Positions 1 to 7,808 of a stretch of DNA of 50,106 bases are shown here, piece by piece. The DNA is taken from positions 1 through 50,106 of the forward strand of contig SVRK01000012.1 in assembly GCA_015064855.1 (NCBI GenBank), in the 5' to 3' direction. This stretch comes from Oscillospiraceae bacterium. Lineage in GTDB: Bacteria > Bacillota > Clostridia > Oscillospirales > CAG-272. A program made the position numbers and the translations under genes. Below the pieces are notes generated by a model. The model worked only from the letters and a program-made list of their open reading frames with translations, did no database searches and was not told where the DNA came from. Numbering within the stretch: position 1 is the first letter of the stretch; each line of letters opens with the position of its first letter.

Positions 1-1
1 C

Positions 2-1354
2 GGTATGTACTCGGGTGATTGGTATTCTGTGTACGAAAGTGAAATTTTACCGCTTCGCCAAAATCCTATGTTGGCGCGTTTTCGTGACGCGGGGATAGAC
101 ATTTTTGATGAATGGATAAAGCACGTTCACGGAAGGCAAAAAGAGTGTTGGTTGACATATAGAATTTCAGAGGTTGACGTAGATGAGGATATAAATCCTT
201 TACCGATAAAGGAAGAACACCCCGAATGGTTTATTCCAGCATTTGGATTCACAATGAACAATATGGCTGTGCCGGAAATTCGTGAGCATAAATTAAAGGT
301 AGCCTTAGAAGTGATGAGAAAATACGCTTTTGACGGATTGGATATTGATTTTGAACGGCACACTCCCATCTTACCAGTTGGCGAGCAATGGGAAAAACGG
401 GAATGCGTAACGGAATTTATAAGAGAATTACGCACGGAGCTTTTAAAAATTGGGAAAGAACAAAACAGGGTTATAATGCTATCCGCACGAGTTCCCGATT
501 GCTTGGACGGATGCCATCAAGATGGTTTAGATGTAGAAAAATGGATAAAAGAAGATTTGGTGGACTGTCTAACCCTTGGCTCACGCTCATTTGATGTTAA
601 AGTGGAAGAGTTTAGGAAGCTTTCAAAGGATGTGCAGCTATATGCGTGCTACGAGCCCTACCATACTGTTGACGGGTACTTTGCTCCGTCACTTGAAGCA
701 CTACGCGGAATTTGGTATTCGCATTTGCAGCGTGGTGCAGATGCGGTAGAGTATTTCAACTGGTCGGGGCAAGGGAAAAAGGAAATGGTAGCGCATTATG
801 TGCATCTTTATGGGATGGATCCCAAAAAGGAGGATTATGCGCAGTTCGGTAGCGAGGATTTTACGGGTGTAAATGATAAAGAATTTTTGGAAAAGCAGAA
901 TAAAGCTTATGTCATTGATAGAAAGGGTGGATATCCTTGGGGTATCGGCTACGGCAATTTAAACGCGGATAGACAGCTTCCTCGCGTTATTGAAAACGAC
1001 GAAGAAGTGCGACTATATGTTGCGGAAAATATAAAGAAAGCAAAAAGGGCAACTTTAAAATTGTTGTTTGAAGAGCTTTCACAAATTCCCGAAGTGTACT
1101 TTAACGGGCAAAAATTGTCTTTCTTGTCGCAACCGCACCGTGATATGCAAGTGACTGCAGAAAAGGTCCCACCTATTTCGGGGCATCCAGTAAGCGTACG
1201 TCTTGCTTACGGAGAAGATCACAGCAAGAGCTGTACTATGCTTGAGGCGGATTTGACGGGCATAGAAACCAAAATAGGCTACAACATAATACAGGTGTTG
1301 ACGAAAACCCCTGTAAGTCTTGAAAAAGTGGAATTGGAAGTAAAACGAATATGA
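2..1354 (+). CDS. glycosidase-like TIM-barrel protein, 5' end outside window
   Basis: The reading frame is open to the left edge, so the protein is probably N-terminally truncated; the first ATG in the window is at 5. The visible part has about 449 residues. Residues 111-117 read GLDIDFE, the acidic end-of-strand motif seen in GH18-like and other TIM-barrel glycosidase families. The barrel appears to run to about residue 275, followed by a mostly beta C-terminal part. I infer a carbohydrate-active or carbohydrate-binding role but cannot assign substrate or family. Its TGA overlaps the ATG of the next gene by four bases, which suggests translational coupling. No signal peptide can be judged because the start is missing. 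Confidence 0.6.
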   Translation, partial: GMYSGDWYSVYESEILPLRQNPMLARFRDAGIDIFDEWIKHVHGRQKECWLTYRISEVDVDEDINPLPIKEEHPEWFIPAFGFTMNNMAVPEIREHKLKVALEVMRKYAFDGLDIDFERHTPILPVGEQWEKRECVTEFIRELRTELLKIGKEQNRVIMLSARVPDCLDGCHQDGLDVEKWIKEDLVDCLTLGSRSFDVKVEEFRKLSKDVQLYACYEPYHTVDGYFAPSLEALRGIWYSHLQRGADAVEYFNWSGQGKKEMVAHYVHLYGMDPKKEDYAQFGSEDFTGVNDKEFLEKQNKAYVIDRKGGYPWGIGYGNLNADRQLPRVIENDEEVRLYVAENIKKAKRATLKLLFEELSQIPEVYFNGQKLSFLSQPHRDMQVTAEKVPPISGHPVSVRLAYGEDHSKSCTMLEADLTGIETKIGYNIIQVLTKTPVSLEKVELEVKRI

Positions 1355-2028
1355 AAATGAGCGAAAAGAAAAAAGCAATTTTATTTGAATACATACCTAT
1401 GGCAGTGACGGGGATAATCATACTTGTTTGCGCTATCGTTTTTAAACAAATGTTTATCAAAGTATTACCATTGTTTTTCTCGCTACTTATTATGTTGCTC
1501 AATTCTCGGGCAAATCGTATTGGGTTTCTTCTTGGAGCAATCAATAGTTGTATTTACATTATCGGCTACTTGATGGAAGGAGTGTACGGAACTGTCGCCT
1601 CCACCGTCTTTGGCATTTTTATAATGTTAATAACATATTTCCGATGGAAAAACAAATCTTATGGTAAAGCCACCATATTCCGCCGTTTTAGTGTGCAAGG
1701 TCGCGTGATACTTGCCTTGGTTTTGTTCGTGGTGTGGATGGCGACATCCTTTATTCTCTCAAAAATGGGTGGTACAGCAACAGTAATTGACGGCTTGACT
1801 ATGGTTTTGGGCTTTGCCACGAACATACTAACCATTGTAGCCTATGTGGAAGCTCCATTTTTGAATATTATTAGTGGACTTTGCCAATTTGCACTTTGGG
1901 TGCAAATCGTATTTATCAACGGAAATTATGCCGCTGTTACATATTTGGTATATAATATATATTGTACGTATATGATAATACGCACATTTTATCGTTGGCA
2001 CACACTCTATAAAGAGCAAAGGCGCTGA
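1351..2028 (+). CDS. PnuC-like membrane transporter
   Basis: This 225-residue, very hydrophobic protein has about seven predicted membrane segments. Its pattern resembles the PnuC family of facilitators for vitamin B3 precursors (nicotinamide riboside or mononucleotide), including the N-R-I-G-F-L-L-G-A-I-N-S stretch near residues 55-66 and a basic cytoplasmic loop near residue 95. The start overlaps the upstream glycosidase-like gene by four bases (ATGA), so the two are probably co-translated. A strong hairpin terminator follows at 2076. PnuC relatives carry other small metabolites too, so the substrate is not certain; a nucleoside or vitamin linked to the upstream enzyme is possible. Confidence 0.65.
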   Translation: MKMSEKKKAILFEYIPMAVTGIIILVCAIVFKQMFIKVLPLFFSLLIMLLNSRANRIGFLLGAINSCIYIIGYLMEGVYGTVASTVFGIFIMLITYFRWKNKSYGKATIFRRFSVQGRVILALVLFVVWMATSFILSKMGGTATVIDGLTMVLGFATNILTIVAYVEAPFLNIISGLCQFALWVQIVFINGNYAAVTYLVYNIYCTYMIIRTFYRWHTLYKEQRR

Positions 2029-2075
2029 CAACGTTACACAAGAGTCTTATATTCAAATTTAACTTCAATAAAAAT

Positions 2076-2113
2076 AGACACATCATCAAGGACTAGTCCA
2101 AAATGATGTGTCT
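2076..2113 (+). terminator. intrinsic terminator of the PnuC-like operon
   Basis: An 11-base perfect stem (2076-2086 with 2103-2113) with a 16-base loop is followed by a T-rich tract (TTCTTTTTATTC). It lies 47 bases after the PnuC-like stop codon. Confidence 0.85.
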
Positions 2114-2157
2114 AATTCTTTTTATTCAGTTTTTTAATGGATTTCTTAAAAAGCTAA

Positions 2158-2251
2158 TTATTTATTGCTTTCTTCGATAGCAACAGCAACTGCAACAGTC
2201 ATTCCGACCATAGGGTTAATTCCTGCTCCTATAAGACCCATCATTTCTACG
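2158..2251 (-). pseudogene. C-terminal remnant of a GGGtGRT protein gene
   Basis: Read on the minus strand, this stretch encodes about 30 residues ending IEESNK and a stop. It is nearly identical to the last 31 residues of the intact GGGtGRT gene at 4134-5132, from the VEMMGLIGAG segment to the end. Similarity stops abruptly at about 2251. The frame stays open to an ATG at 2307 (49 codons in total), but those first 20 residues do not resemble the family. A TATAAT box at 2327-2332 lies just upstream, with no ribosome site after it. I read it as a decayed or truncated second copy. A functional short peptide is conceivable but unsupported. Confidence 0.8.
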
Positions 2252-2409
2252 CACACCCAACATCTTGTTAACCAAAGCCTTGTAATTACTGACTCTAAAC
2301 ACATCATTTTGAATATTGTCAATTACATTATAACATGCTTTTGTGTGTTTGTAAGCTGACAAAACATACAGGTATTTAAGTGTTTTTATTTAATTCCTGT
2401 TTACATTGT

Positions 2410-2645
2410 TTAGACGCGCTTCCACCAAACATTATAAAACTCATTAAAGTTTAATTTTACACCCTGTAAAATCATTTCCTTAAATGTTTCGTCGTCTTCA
2501 TTTCCTGTGCTGTAAAAGCAGTCATATACTTGCCACACCCTGTGCCCTGAACAAACCAAATCATATAAGGTCATCATATAAACACAGCTCTCAACAAAAA
2601 ATATTTCATTGTTATAAAGCTTTCCACCTTCAACTATTTCAATAG
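2410..2645 (-). pseudogene. C-terminal fragment of an unknown protein
   Basis: The minus strand is open for about 78 residues, rich in aromatic residues and ending FYNVWWKRV. I do not recognise the family. It looks like a genuine coding remnant because composition and codon use match the neighbours. It begins without a plausible start: the open frame reaches a GTG at 2658, but its first four codons are antisense to the lipase remnant that starts at 2646. I infer that the 5' part was deleted in the same event that beheaded the lipase gene. Confidence 0.45.
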
Positions 2646-2966
2646 CTTGGCGGAGCACTGGCTGTTTTGTGTCACGAATATGTGTGGTATAATCGCCCCG
2701 ACCTGCGCCACGCCATAGTGGGCTACGCGTTTGGAGCGCCGAGAGTGATTTGGGGTGCAGTTTCGCAGAGCGTTGCTAATCGCTTTCAAGCGCTTACCGT
2801 AATTCGTAATATCGACGATATCGTCACACACCTGCCCCAAAAAATACTAGGCTATACCCATGTCGGCAATCTCCTTGAAATAGGCAAAAGGGGTAAATAT
2901 TCCAAAATTGACGCCCACCGCCCCGAAAATATCCTTAATGAGCTTTTAATTTATGAGCAAGGTTAG
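2646..2966 (+). pseudogene. class 3 lipase, C-terminal remnant
   Basis: In frame from 2646 the sequence reads LGGALAVL, the second half of the GHSLGG nucleophile elbow of alpha/beta-hydrolase lipases. It continues with YAFGAPRV and RNIDDIVTHLP, then YTHVG near the expected catalytic histidine. These are hallmarks of the class 3 lipase family. The codon before LGG is TAG where the nucleophile serine should be, and everything upstream is missing. The remnant ends at a TAG at 2964-2966. It cannot be an active lipase as it stands. A bidirectional terminator follows at 3003. Confidence 0.8.
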
Positions 2967-3002
2967 TAGCAGTAATTTTAAAAAATGACGATTATCAAAA
3001 AC

Positions 3003-3021
3003 GCTCTGCTTTGCGCAGAGC
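3003..3021. terminator. bidirectional terminator hairpin
   Basis: GCTCTGC (3003-3009) pairs with GCAGAGC (3015-3021) around a five-base loop. T runs lie on both sides, so it can end the minus-strand lipoprotein gene and any plus-strand transcript through the lipase remnant. Its right arm and T tract match the terminator at 3991-4013. Confidence 0.75.
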
Positions 3022-3025
3022 ATTT

Positions 3026-3877
3026 TTAATTTTCAATTGTGATTTTTGCCCCGTCACAGCTAAGGCGTATTGTGCCATGCCTTGTTTGGAATACCTCAAT
3101 TCCGTATTCGTCAAGCAACGCAAGCGTGTCGGGCGACGCAGGATTTTTGCCCGAGCAGGTAATCGCACCATATTGACACCTTACCATATCTAAAAACTCA
3201 CGATAATTTTCAAGATAATTCCCGTGATAGGGTAGCTTTACAAAATCATAAGCGCCAATCTCAGCCTCGATTAGCTCGCTAAGTCGAAGCTCCATCGCAT
3301 CACCGCAAAAGAGAAACCGCCTTTCTCCACAGGTGAGCGAAACCACAAGCGAGGAATTGTTGCTTTGCTTTGATGCGTATTTTTGCTTTCTTGGAGCGTC
3401 AATTTCTATTTCGCACCCATCAAGCTTAAAGGAATACGCCCCGTTTAAAATAATAGGCTCAATTCCCATTTCCTCTAGCGTCGCATGGTAGAGCACATAT
3501 TCCTCGGTAAGAGGCGCATAAGCGCCCTCAATGACGGTCTTAATCCCGTAGTGCGAGATAATCTCACTAGCCCCACCTATGTGGTCCTTGTCGGGATGAG
3601 TTAATATAAGCGTGTCAATCTTGTCCCACTCACGCTCTCTCATAAACGAGTGAACGTCAGCCAGATTTTCTGTCTCACCTGTGTCTATCATTAAAATCTT
3701 AGACCCTGTGTTTATAATTATGCAATCAGCCTTGCCGATTTTTAAAATGCTTACCTCGCAAAAGGGCGGAATTTCCTCACTCTGTTGCTGGCTCTCGCTC
3801 TCGCTATTACACGAAAACAAAAAAACACAAGAAAGTGCCATAAATAAAAGCATAATCAAAGCCAAAAACCTTTTCAA
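3026..3877 (-). CDS. metallo-beta-lactamase-fold lipoprotein (ComEC C-domain-like)
   Basis: A hydrophobic signal of about 20 residues ends in the lipobox LFSC, with the acylated cysteine at about residue 23, so the protein should be anchored outside the membrane. The rest resembles the stand-alone metallo-beta-lactamase domain found at the C-terminus of ComEC. THPDKDHIGG (His94 to His99) supplies the metal-binding HxxxDH pattern, and LFCGDA lies near residue 190. Such secreted domains are thought to be nucleases or phosphodiesterases; the substrate here is unknown. I chose the TTG start at 3877 because AAGGGGG lies seven bases before it. The GTG at 3883 would sit too close to that site. Terminators at 3003 and 3991 bracket the gene. 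Confidence 0.8.
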   Translation of the reverse strand: MKRFLALIMLLFMALSCVFLFSCNSESESQQQSEEIPPFCEVSILKIGKADCIIINTGSKILMIDTGETENLADVHSFMREREWDKIDTLILTHPDKDHIGGASEIISHYGIKTVIEGAYAPLTEEYVLYHATLEEMGIEPIILNGAYSFKLDGCEIEIDAPRKQKYASKQSNNSSLVVSLTCGERRFLFCGDAMELRLSELIEAEIGAYDFVKLPYHGNYLENYREFLDMVRCQYGAITCSGKNPASPDTLALLDEYGIEVFQTRHGTIRLSCDGAKITIEN

Positions 3878-3990
3878 AGCCACACCCCCTTGCGTTTCTA
3901 ATATCCCCTTAATTAGATTATATCACTATCTCATTAAAATATCAATAAAAATTAATGGCCAAAGTCCTCAAAGCCTAATCAAACAAAAAA

Positions 3991-4013
3991 TGCTCTGCGA
4001 AATTCGCAGAGCA
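3991..4013. terminator. bidirectional terminator hairpin
   Basis: TGCTCTGCG pairs with CGCAGAGCA around an AAATT loop. It has an A run on the left and TTTTTC on the right, so it is usable in both directions. On the minus strand it ends the GGGtGRT operon about 120 bases after the stop codon. Confidence 0.8.
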
Positions 4014-4059
4014 TTTTTCTTGTTATTAATTATTACGAGCTTTAGCGAGTAACAAGGTT

Positions 4060-4129
4060 CTGACACGCAAAAATACTATTTGATTTTTGCATATTGCGTA
4101 GCAACCTGTTTGCTAAAACAGCGTGTCAG
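4060..4129 (-). other. branched inverted-repeat element in the 3' UTR of the GGGtGRT gene
   Basis: CTGACACGC (4060-4068) and GCGTGTCAG (4121-4129) form a closing stem. Inside are two further hairpins: GCAAAAAT/ATTTTTGC (4067-4074 with 4083-4090) and TAGCAA/TTGCTA (4099-4104 with 4110-4115). Together they could fold as a three-way junction. It starts four bases after the GGGtGRT stop codon and has no T tract of its own; the real terminator is at 3991. It may be an mRNA stabiliser, a small processed RNA or a mobile palindrome. Confidence 0.5.
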
Positions 4130-4133
4130 GTTC

Positions 4134-5132
4134 TTACTTGCAAGCCTCTTCGATAGCAACTGCAACTGCAACAGTCATACCAACCATTGGGTTGTTACCA
4201 GCGCCGATAAGACCCATCATTTCTACGTGAGCAGGAACGGATGAAGAACCAGCGAACTGAGCGTCACCGTGCATTCTACCCATTGTATCTGTCATACCGT
4301 AGGAAGCAGGACCAGCAGCCATGTTATCTGGGTGAAGAGTTCTACCTGTACCGCCGCCTGAAGCAACTGAGAAGTAGTTCTTACCGTTTTCCCAGCACCA
4401 TTTCTTATATGTACCTGCAACTGGGTGTTGGAATCTTGTTGGGTTAGTTGAGTTACCTGTGATAGATACACCAACGTTTTCAAGCTTCATAATTGCAACG
4501 CCCTCAGGAACGTTATCTGAGCCGTAGCACTTAACGTCAGCTCTTGGGCCGTTTGAATATGCTGTTTCTGAGATAACCTTTACTTCCTCTGCGTATGGGT
4601 CAAATTCAGTTTCAACAAATGTAAAGCCGTTGATTCTTGAAATAATCATAGCAGCGTCCTTGCCAAGACCGTTAAGGATAACGCGAAGTGGCTTTACTCT
4701 AACCTTATTAGCGTTAAGAGCAATTTTAATAGCGCCCTCTGCTGCAGCGAATGACTCGTGACCAGCTAAGAAGCAGAAGCACTCTGTTTCTTCTGAAAGA
4801 AGCATTTTGCCGAGGTTACCGTGTCCAAGACCTACTTTTCTGTTCTCAGCAACAGAGCCAGGAATACAGAAGGCTTGAAGACCGATACCGATAGCTGCAG
4901 CTGCATCAGCAGCCTTTGTGCAGCCCTTCTTAATTGCGATAGCTGCGCCTACTGTGTAAGCCCAAATTGCGTTTTCAAAGCAGATAGGTTGAGTTTCTCT
5001 TACGATTTTATCGCAGTCGATACCCTTTGCAAGTGTAATTTCCTTACACTCCTCGATAGAATTAATACCATATTCCTTAAGAGCAGCAAGAATCTTCGCT
5101 TCTCTGCGCTCGTATCCTTCAAATAATGCCAT
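4134..5132 (-). CDS. GGGtGRT family protein
   Basis: This 332-residue protein belongs to the conserved anaerobe family named after its GGGTGRT motif, here at residues 259-265 and followed by LHPDN. Glycine- and alanine-rich segments (GLGHGNLGKM, MMGLIGAGNNP) are also present. The biochemical role is not established. The family regularly sits beside a NifU-like scaffold gene, as here (14-base gap, same strand), so an iron-sulfur or redox function is inferred. GGAGG precedes the ATG with good spacing. Transcription probably comes from the promoter at 5874. A decayed copy of its 3' end lies 1.9 kb away at 2158. Confidence 0.9.
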   Translation of the reverse strand: MALFEGYERREAKILAALKEYGINSIEECKEITLAKGIDCDKIVRETQPICFENAIWAYTVGAAIAIKKGCTKAADAAAAIGIGLQAFCIPGSVAENRKVGLGHGNLGKMLLSEETECFCFLAGHESFAAAEGAIKIALNANKVRVKPLRVILNGLGKDAAMIISRINGFTFVETEFDPYAEEVKVISETAYSNGPRADVKCYGSDNVPEGVAIMKLENVGVSITGNSTNPTRFQHPVAGTYKKWCWENGKNYFSVASGGGTGRTLHPDNMAAGPASYGMTDTMGRMHGDAQFAGSSSVPAHVEMMGLIGAGNNPMVGMTVAVAVAIEEACK

Positions 5133-5146
5133 TATTTTCTACCTCC

Positions 5147-5839
5147 TTATTGCTTTCTTGGGTCGATATAGTGATCAGCCTCTGCAAATCTACCATATGT
5201 ACCCTTTGATTTTTCATATGCTTCGTTTGGCTCCATGCCCTTCTTAATGAAGTCAGTCATTTTGCCGAGTGAAACGAACTCGTAACCAATAACTTGGTTA
5301 TCCTTGTCAAGAGCCATTCTTGTGCAGTAGCCCTCTGTCATTTCAAGGTAACGAACGCCCTTTGCCTTTGTACCGTACATAGTACCAACCATTGAACGAG
5401 CACCCTTACCAAGGTCCTCCATACCTGCACCGATAACAAGACCGCCCTCGGAGAAAGCAGATTGAGTTCTACCGTATACGATTTGAAGGAAAAGCTCTCT
5501 CATTGCTGTGTTGATAGCGTCACAAACTAGGTCTGTGTTAAGAGCCTCAAGAATTGTTTTGCCTGGGAGAATTTCTGCTGCCATAGCTGCAGAGTGTGTC
5601 ATACCGGAGCAACCGATAGTTTCAACAAGTGCCTCTTCGATTACGCCATCCTTAACGTTAAGTGAAAGCTTGCAAGCGCCTTGTTGTGGTGCACACCAAC
5701 CGATACCGTGTGTGTAACCGGAAATATCGGTGATTTGCTTTGCTTGTACCCATTTGCCTTCTTCCGGAATTGGAGCAGGACCGTGCTTTGGTCCCTTGGC
5801 AACGGAGCACATTTGTTCTACTTCATGTGAATAAATCAT
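5147..5839 (-). CDS. NifU-like iron-sulfur cluster scaffold protein
   Basis: The 230-residue product carries GIGWCAPQQGACKLSL (Cys49, Cys56) and ETIGCSGMTHSA (Cys77). This three-cysteine arrangement is typical of the NifU/IscU-like scaffold branch that pairs with GGGtGRT proteins. Such proteins assemble or hold [Fe-S] clusters in the cytoplasm. The start is the ATG at 5839, with AAGGAG eight bases upstream; a TTG at 5905 would extend the frame into AT-rich promoter DNA and is rejected. First gene of a two-gene operon with the GGGtGRT gene. Confidence 0.88.
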   Translation of the reverse strand: MIYSHEVEQMCSVAKGPKHGPAPIPEEGKWVQAKQITDISGYTHGIGWCAPQQGACKLSLNVKDGVIEEALVETIGCSGMTHSAAMAAEILPGKTILEALNTDLVCDAINTAMRELFLQIVYGRTQSAFSEGGLVIGAGMEDLGKGARSMVGTMYGTKAKGVRYLEMTEGYCTRMALDKDNQVIGYEFVSLGKMTDFIKKGMEPNEAYEKSKGTYGRFAEADHYIDPRKQ

Positions 5840-5873
5840 ATGTATTTCTCCTTGAAAAAATTTTTTCGTATAT

Positions 5874-5902
5874 ATTATATCGTATTTTCTCTCTAAAATC
5901 AA
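5874..5902 (-). promoter_or_regulatory. sigma-A promoter of the NifU-like/GGGtGRT operon
   Basis: On the minus strand TTGATT (5897-5902), a 17-base spacer and TATAAT (5874-5879) precede the NifU-like start by about 35 bases. Confidence 0.75.
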
Positions 5903-5992
5903 CAATTTTATTAAATTTTTTAAATTTCGACTCTATGCGACAAAAACTCGTTAATTTTGCACGATTTTTAGGCATTTTTTATGAAAAATTTG

Positions 5993-6021
5993 TTTACTTT
6001 TTATATTATATATGTTATAAT
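5993..6021 (+). promoter_or_regulatory. sigma-A promoter of the rsuA-PHP operon
   Basis: TTTACT (5993-5998), a 17-base spacer and TATAAT (6016-6021) lie 30 bases before the rsuA-like ATG. The intergenic region 5840-6051 is otherwise AT-rich with divergent promoters and no other feature that I can see. Confidence 0.75.
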
Positions 6022-6051
6022 ATTATGTGATTTTTCAAGGGAGGATTTCTT

Positions 6052-6747
6052 ATGCGTCTTGACAAGCTACTTAGTGAACTCGGCAAAGCCACAAGAAGCG
6101 AGGGCGGTAAGCTCATTCGCGCCGGCAAGGTTACAGTCAATGGCGAGACTATTAAAAAACCGGATTTTAAAATCGACCCCGAAAAAGACGAGGTTTCGCT
6201 GCTCGGTGAAATCTTAACCTACAGAAAATTTACCTACATTATGTTAAATAAGCCCGAGGGCTATGTTTCCGCAACCGACGACGAAAATGAAAAAACGGTG
6301 CTCGACCTTATCGACGAGGAAAACAGGCGAAAGGGACTTTTCCCCTGCGGACGGCTCGACAAAAGCACACTTGGTCTTGTGATTTTGACAAACGATGGCG
6401 ATGGCTCTCACAGGGTTCTTAGTCCCAAGCATCACGTGTCAAAGGTTTATAAATTTGAAAGCAAATTTCCGCTATCGGAAAGCGATGTTAAGGCACTTGA
6501 GAGTGGTGTTGATATTGGCGGATATTTAACAAAGCCGTGTAAGATTAAATTATATGATAATTTATCAAGCGGTGAAATAACTCTTACCGAGGGTAAATAT
6601 CACCAAATCAAGCGCATGCTTGAGGCGGTTAATAATAAAATTACTTATCTTGAAAGAATAAGCTTTGGAGGCATTTTGCTCGACCCAAATTTAAAGCGAG
6701 GCGAGTGGAGATACCTAACAAGCGACGAGGAGGTTATATTTAAATGA
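6052..6747 (+). CDS. rsuA: 16S rRNA pseudouridine synthase, RsuA/RluB family
   Basis: The 231-residue protein has an N-terminal S4 RNA-binding domain (MRLDKLLSEL, residues 1-55). The RsuA-type catalytic domain follows, with the signature GRLDKSTLG at 100-108; Asp103 is the expected catalytic aspartate. LNKPEGYVSA at 65-74 is also typical of the family. RsuA converts U516 of 16S rRNA to pseudouridine. The close paralogues RluB/E/F act on 23S rRNA, so exact site specificity is inferred from length and domain order. GGGAGG precedes the ATG. Its end overlaps the next gene by four bases. Confidence 0.88.
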   Translation: MRLDKLLSELGKATRSEGGKLIRAGKVTVNGETIKKPDFKIDPEKDEVSLLGEILTYRKFTYIMLNKPEGYVSATDDENEKTVLDLIDEENRRKGLFPCGRLDKSTLGLVILTNDGDGSHRVLSPKHHVSKVYKFESKFPLSESDVKALESGVDIGGYLTKPCKIKLYDNLSSGEITLTEGKYHQIKRMLEAVNNKITYLERISFGGILLDPNLKRGEWRYLTSDEEVIFK

Positions 6748-7793
6748 AAAAATTTCTTTTACCTGACGGTGTGAATTGGTATCGCGCTAATATGCACTGC
6801 CACACAACCGTTTCTGATGGTCACTATACACCGGCAGAAATTAAAGAGGCATACAAGAATATGGGCTACTCTATTGTAGCATATACCGACCACGAAATCA
6901 TTAAAACCCACAATGATTTAACAGATGATGAATTTTTGGCAATCACCTCTTCGGAATTTTCCATCAATGACTCAAAGCCCTGCTTTGAAATTCCCGACGG
7001 AAAATATATGGATGGTTGGAGAAGCAAAAAGGTAATTCACCTGGGCATTTACTCTAAAGACCCGAACAACACATTCCATCCCGCTACCGACAACAGTATT
7101 TTCAACTGGTGGAAGAGCCAAGGCAAGGATGTAGGTGAGGTCGAGGTTGACGGATATTCCCGTCAATACACACTTGAAAGCCTAAACGAAACAATCAAGC
7201 GTCTTAATGAAAAGGGATTTTTAGTATCTCTTCACCACCCAAACTGGTCGCTTAATGATATGGACGATTATCTAAACCTTGAGGGACTTTGGTCGCTTGA
7301 AATATTAAACTACGCAACCGAGCGTATTTCAGGTGCTGAATATTGCCCATACATCTACGACCACATGGTAAGAAACGGAAAAAATCGTAACCTTTTCTGC
7401 AATATGGGCGACGATAACCATAATAGAGGCGGTAGCTTTGACCATTCCTTTGGCGGCTCAACAATTATCGGCGCGAAGGAATTAAAATACGACCAAGTAA
7501 TGGAAGCTCTTGAAAAGGGCGAGTTCTACTGTGCAAGTGGCAAAAATCCGCCAAAAATCAACGCTCTTTACGTTGAAGATAACATTGTTAAAATTGACTG
7601 CTCCCCTGCTACCGATATTTTTATGACAGGTATGGGCAGAAACTTCCGTTTTGCAAACACCGACGGAAAAGAGATTACACACGCGGAATTTAAGCTTGAC
7701 CCGCAGGACATTATGTTCCGTATAACCGTACGCGACAAATACAACAATAACGCACATACGCATTTCTACACAGTTTCTGACTATTTGGAATAA
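6744..7793 (+). CDS. PHP-domain metal-dependent phosphoesterase, copy 1
   Basis: This 349-residue protein has PHP-domain motifs: MHCHTTVSDG near residue 17 (H-x-H), YTDHE near 47, LHHPNW near 160 and GDDNHN near 220, together making a multi-metal site. PHP proteins hydrolyse phosphoesters, for example nucleotides or histidinol phosphate. The stand-alone type here is usually uncharacterised. The ATG overlaps the rsuA stop (ATGA), so translation is probably coupled. The next gene is a clear paralogue of the same length, so the pair arose by tandem duplication. A C-terminal beta domain (residues 260-349) is shared by both. Confidence 0.85.
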   Translation: MKKFLLPDGVNWYRANMHCHTTVSDGHYTPAEIKEAYKNMGYSIVAYTDHEIIKTHNDLTDDEFLAITSSEFSINDSKPCFEIPDGKYMDGWRSKKVIHLGIYSKDPNNTFHPATDNSIFNWWKSQGKDVGEVEVDGYSRQYTLESLNETIKRLNEKGFLVSLHHPNWSLNDMDDYLNLEGLWSLEILNYATERISGAEYCPYIYDHMVRNGKNRNLFCNMGDDNHNRGGSFDHSFGGSTIIGAKELKYDQVMEALEKGEFYCASGKNPPKINALYVEDNIVKIDCSPATDIFMTGMGRNFRFANTDGKEITHAEFKLDPQDIMFRITVRDKYNNNAHTHFYTVSDYLE

Positions 7794-7808
7794 TAGAGGT
7801 ATATTGTT

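Noticed and set aside
2307..2409. A separate gene between the GGGtGRT remnant and the unknown fragment
   Set aside because: It holds only AT-rich sequence and a -10-like box, with no open frame or strong hairpin.
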